Shown here piece by piece: positions 60,216 to 64,000 of a stretch of 64,000 nucleotides of DNA (positions are counted from its first letter, which is position 1; each line of letters opens with the position of its first letter). Under the pieces are notes generated by a model. That model was not told the DNA's origin. It searched no databases and worked only from the letters and a program-made list of their open reading frames with translations. The position numbers and the translations under genes are program-made. The stretch spans positions 7,315,958 through 7,379,957 of the forward strand of contig CM038913.1 in the NCBI GenBank assembly GCA_021904315.1, written 5' to 3'. Origin of the DNA: Sphagnum magellanicum. Its lineage: Eukaryota; Streptophyta; Sphagnopsida; Sphagnales; Sphagnaceae.

Positions 60216-61389
60216 ATGACCCCAGCCTCCAACTTTTGGTATATTCATGCAAATATGATCATGGGTACGCTGAAGTTTGCACCACGAACATCATACAATT
60301 ATTACTGACTGCTATGCACCAAATATGTAAATATGCCTTCCATTGTACCTACACTTAACAATGTTAGATGGGTAACTTCTTTTGCTATGTATACTCGTGT
60401 TTGGGTAAGTGTTTATTTATGTTGTGCAGTTTTTCCTTTTGAAGAGAACCTCTAGTCTTTGTAAAATTTAATTGGAGGTTTTCTGGATTTGGGGCCGTGA
60501 GGAGAGGGGAGTTTCAGCTCAAGGTTTTTCAAGTTTCAAAATCCTTTGGTTCTAGTTCTAATAAATTTATTCAAATTCAAGAACTTTTGGGCCTGATTCA
60601 AAAATTAGGTCTTATTTCATGTACACACCATGGGGTACATTTAAATATTAAAATTTTATGTTATCTGCATCAAAATAAAATATTGTTTGAAAAACATTAT
60701 GTGAAGGAACATTCTTTTTTTCATGCTTATTACCCAATTTTTTAACATATGCATATATTTTAACCATCTTAAATTTAATTATGATTTTTTATTCAAATTT
60801 TAACACCTTATTTTTATTTTTATTTTTTCGATTTAGTGCTTGAAGTTGTGAGGAATGATGAGGATGCAACTAAACATGATAAAATTATTTATTGAACTAT
60901 TATTTTTTCAACTTACTATATGTATTTAACATATCTTTTGACTAAATAATTAAAAAGTGGGAAAATCAAAATACTCATTCAAAGTGTAATTTTTTTCAAA
61001 ATGATTCTATTGTCAATGGTGTGGAGGATCCTTCAATTCATTTCCTCCATGTTGATTATCAATTCATTTACAAGTTACACTAGTTCACTTATTAATGTAT
61101 GAATTGAACTTATTTGTAATAATTGAACCTACTAACAACTAATACTTTACAAATTTAATACATATGTTTTTTTTTTAATATCAAAAATCAAGACATACTT
61201 ATATTAATTATATTTTGATTTTCACAATAAACATAATCTTATTATGAAACTAATTAAATTACATTTTTACTCAACAACTACTGATATATGGGACTTTATA
61301 TTTTTATTCATATATTTTATAAATTCAATAAATAGTGTCCCCCTATTGTACAAATTGTACATTTCCCGATGCTCTACATTGTATGGATA
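60216..61389. other. AT-rich DNA with hAT-like and R1-adjacent sequence
   Basis: 60,418-60,470 (GTTGTGCAGTTTTTCCTTTT...AGAGAACCTCTAG) and 60,565-60,640 (CAAATTCAAGAACTTTTGGG, CATGTACACACC) resemble 20,721-20,930. 60.7-61.35 kb is extremely AT-rich with no gene. Confidence 0.5.
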
Positions 61390-61670
61390 TAAATTTACAA
61401 CTAAAATAGAGGTCTATATAGGTTACAAAGTTCAAAAATCAATAAAAATCAATACTCAACCATAAAGTTTAACCTAATTATTAACTTTTCTAAAGAATTC
61501 CTGCCTTAAAGATCTCGACTCTATGTTCCCTTGAATGCTTTTTCACAGTTTTGGTTTCAATTATGAATTTAGCAAAACCAAACTAATTCTAGGGTTTGAT
61601 TCTTGTGTCAATTGCAAGAACTTAAGTTTCAGTCACACAAGAACCTAGACCACAATGATGACCATAAATT
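61390..61670 (+). repeat. Dispersed repeat R1, copy 4
   Basis: Related to 6,290-6,606, 21,235-21,600 and 21,630-21,890: AAAGTTTAACCTAATTATTA, TTTTCACAGTTTTGGTTTCA, TTGATTCTTGTGTCAATT and CACAAGAACCTA. It ends at AAATTGGTATCCATGG, the same relative position at which the hAT element is inserted in copy 1. Confidence 0.55.
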
Positions 61671-61945
61671 GGTATCCATGGTCTTAGGAAGGGGTATTAG
61701 GTTAGGCAAAAACAGTGATGTACAAAGTTGCAAATTCTACTCGACTAACAAGGTGATCCAACATGCACCCAATAGTCTCAATTTTTCTACTGTTAAGGGC
61801 TGGGGGGTGCAGGGTTGATTTTTATTGTTCCCTATGTGTTCCCATCAAATTTTCACTTTTGTTCCTGTCAAGTTCCCAATGGGTTGCCACTGTCCTTCTC
61901 AAGTTCCCAATGCATTCCGCAACATGTTCCCAATAGCACCTCAGT
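61671..61945 (+). repeat. Dispersed repeat R3, copy 2
   Basis: Counterpart of 28,860-29,150. The end consists of repeated GTTCCCAATG-type words at 61,830-61,945. Confidence 0.55.
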
Positions 61946-64000
61946 TTGTCCCATAGATGATTTGCCCAACATTAACCTCTTGGAACCTACATAGCTAGGC
62001 CAATATTGGGGCTTATATGTTCCTTTGTTTGGAGTGATTACTTCTACATTGAGGAGTCTTGAAAGTTTCAGACCTTTTTTGTGATGGGCCAATCAAAGTG
62101 GCTCATTGCAAGTAAAGTTTTGAACTTGGAAGGCACCCCCAAACTAATTAATATGGATCACAATAGGTAACATTGAGACCATTAGATAAATAGAACTTTT
62201 GAGACAACCTTAGAAATTTTGTAACTAAAAATCTGAAATTTTGACATTTTTCTAGTTATATTCAAAACGTTGAAACTAAAATGTACAACAAAGATTTTCC
62301 CCCACACATTTATGTTGTATATAAAATAAATTGTGGTCATTTACTGAAACTTGCCTGGATTCAGCATTTTTTTTTGGGTGTGAAATTTTGCAGTGTTATG
62401 AAATTTTGGAAATTTTTTGTTACAAATTCAATGATTTTCTTTAAAAATCCAAAAAATGAAACGATTTTCAAAAATATCTTTAAGATTCCGATAGATGGTT
62501 CAAGTAGGGTAGCCAAAGATGTATAAAAATGGTTAAATACTTTTCCCTTCATATTTTGTTATTAGCCAAATTGGGCTAAATTGGCTTATGGATGATCACC
62601 ACCTTGGTCACTCATCACAAAATTGGAGAAATTTTTAGCAAAATATATAATTAAGACATATACAAGATCCAGATTGGAATTCATCAGATCCCTCCCATTC
62701 TTAAGGTGTAGGCCTAAGAACCCTCCCCCTCATAGGCCCAGGGATCTTGCTAAGTTCAGGTCATCCTTAAGATTGAGGGCATTCCCAAATGCAGAGCCTG
62801 ATGCACATTTGTGAATGGCCCTTGGGGCTTTACCCTACCCATTCATCCTCTCATTCCTTCCATACAAAAACACTTTTGAACATGTGGAATCTAACTTTTA
62901 TAACCATGTTACATGTCTAGCTCTCAATTGCTTTACATGGGTTCTTCAGTTGGGGCCGCCAACCCTAGTGGTGTTGTTGTTTTCAATTTCTAGGAGTAAA
63001 TATTTTGGTTCTCATGATTTTAAAAAGAAAGTGAGAAAAATGGGGGAAGTTGAACAACTTTAAAATGTCCAGGTTTAGATAGGAATCTCCATTATCCCAA
63101 ACATTAACATAAACTAACAAATATGGAGACATACAAATGGAATGGATTTCTACTTAAGCATAAGGGATTGGTCCTTTTAGGTTCAAGTCTTAGCCATTCA
63201 TCAGGTTGTTCTTATTTTTGTAGGAAGCAATTTAGCTAAAAATGTAGGAAATTTACAATGCTTGAGCTATCTTGAACGTTTTGTTGAAAATAATTGTGAG
63301 GCATGTAATATAGAACCAAATTGATAACCATGTTTAGAATTAAGACTCACACAATGCACAACTAAGAAGTACCACCTAGAGTCCCATCAATGCAATACTT
63401 GTTGATTGAATTGGCCTTAGAATAGGTCAAATTTACTCAAGTTTCCCCCACCAACTACTTACATTGACACAATTGCTATCGATTATCAAACATTGCAACA
63501 AGGCCTTAAAAAGAGAGGGAACTTTAAATTTTGGGTCATACAAATTGTACTCATGGAAATAGTAGTTGATTTAGAGTAAATTTTCTCTCATTATATGGAG
63601 GTGGTAACTATTTAATGTAACTTGTTTGCACCACGAAGAGAAAAGATTCAAATACAATCGACAACATACTCTCACAAGTTACTATTTGTCATTGGCGTGT
63701 TGAAAGAAAGACTTTGATGAAATTGACATAATGATAAAGAGTCTCTTCTTGAGACCATAGATAGCGCTGAGTTTACTTTCCAAAGAAGGGGGAGAGGTTT
63801 TTTATGCATTTTTGCAAACTATGTTGCTATTTTTCAGATGTGGATTCAACTACACATAATTGAACCACTATTCATGTTTGTGATGATGTTTCCTTTCTCA
63901 AAGGTGGGTTACATGCATCTTGCAACAAGGTTTTTTTCAAAGGCAAGCTATTGGCAACAATGTTCATTTGGAAGGTTAGATATATGCATCTTTGCAAAAA
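61946..64000. other. Intergenic DNA to the end of the window
   Basis: No gene recognised on either strand. A short stretch near 62,685 (GATCCCTCCCATTCTTAA) also occurs near 46,105, so another dispersed repeat may be present. Confidence 0.5.

Overview
This looks like a nuclear-genome window from a land plant. It is AT-rich and gene-poor, its genes are split by many spliceosomal introns with consistent phases, and it carries plant-specific families: plastidic G6PDH, a GH3 beta-xylosidase, a DYW-type PPR relic and a plant-type PEN-2. The DYW-PPR style and the large amount of decayed hAT transposon suggest a seed-free vascular plant such as a fern or lycophyte. That placement is inference, not proof.

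Layout. Positions 1-886 hold the wrecked 3' end of a DYW pentatricopeptide-repeat gene. 4.3-5.1 kb is an unidentified coding-like relic. From about 6.25 to 25.86 kb there are two diverged copies of one segment (left about 6.25-17.28 kb, right about 21.2-25.86 kb). Each ends in a minus-strand gene for a small six-helix membrane protein of the SdpI/DUF1648 family, best known from bacteria. The right gene (24,284-25,693) is intact with five exons and 224 codons. The left gene (15,816-17,080) has lost the exon carrying the family signature and is probably dead. Comparing the copies exposes insertions present in one and absent from the other: a 5.0-kb hAT transposon, an 807-bp element with an 8-bp target duplication, a 0.85-kb insertion, a TIR element and a tandem-repeat insertion. 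A second hAT transposase relic lies between the copies on the minus strand (18.8-19.7 kb).

26-37 kb is AT-rich repeat and relic DNA, including a LINE-like fragment near 30 kb and an unknown minus-strand coding relic at 34.6-36.4 kb. A perfect 39-bp-arm inverted repeat sits at 37,342-37,430. The gene-rich part follows. It holds plastidic glucose-6-phosphate dehydrogenase (minus, 37,972-42,914, 10 exons), mitochondrial-type chaperonin 10 (plus, 47,073-48,359, 3 exons), the gamma-secretase subunit PEN-2 (minus, 50,699-51,455, 2 exons) and a GH3 beta-xylosidase (minus, 52,625-57,080, 8 exons). 57-64 kb is repeat-rich intergenic DNA that repeats families seen at 22, 29 and 6 kb.

The genes are housekeeping and do not form a pathway together: plastid NADPH supply, organelle protein folding, intramembrane proteolysis and cell-wall xylan turnover. 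The most unusual element is the intron-bearing SdpI-family gene with its broken tandem copy. Exon boundaries were assigned by reading splice sites and checking that codon phases join; no transcript data were available.
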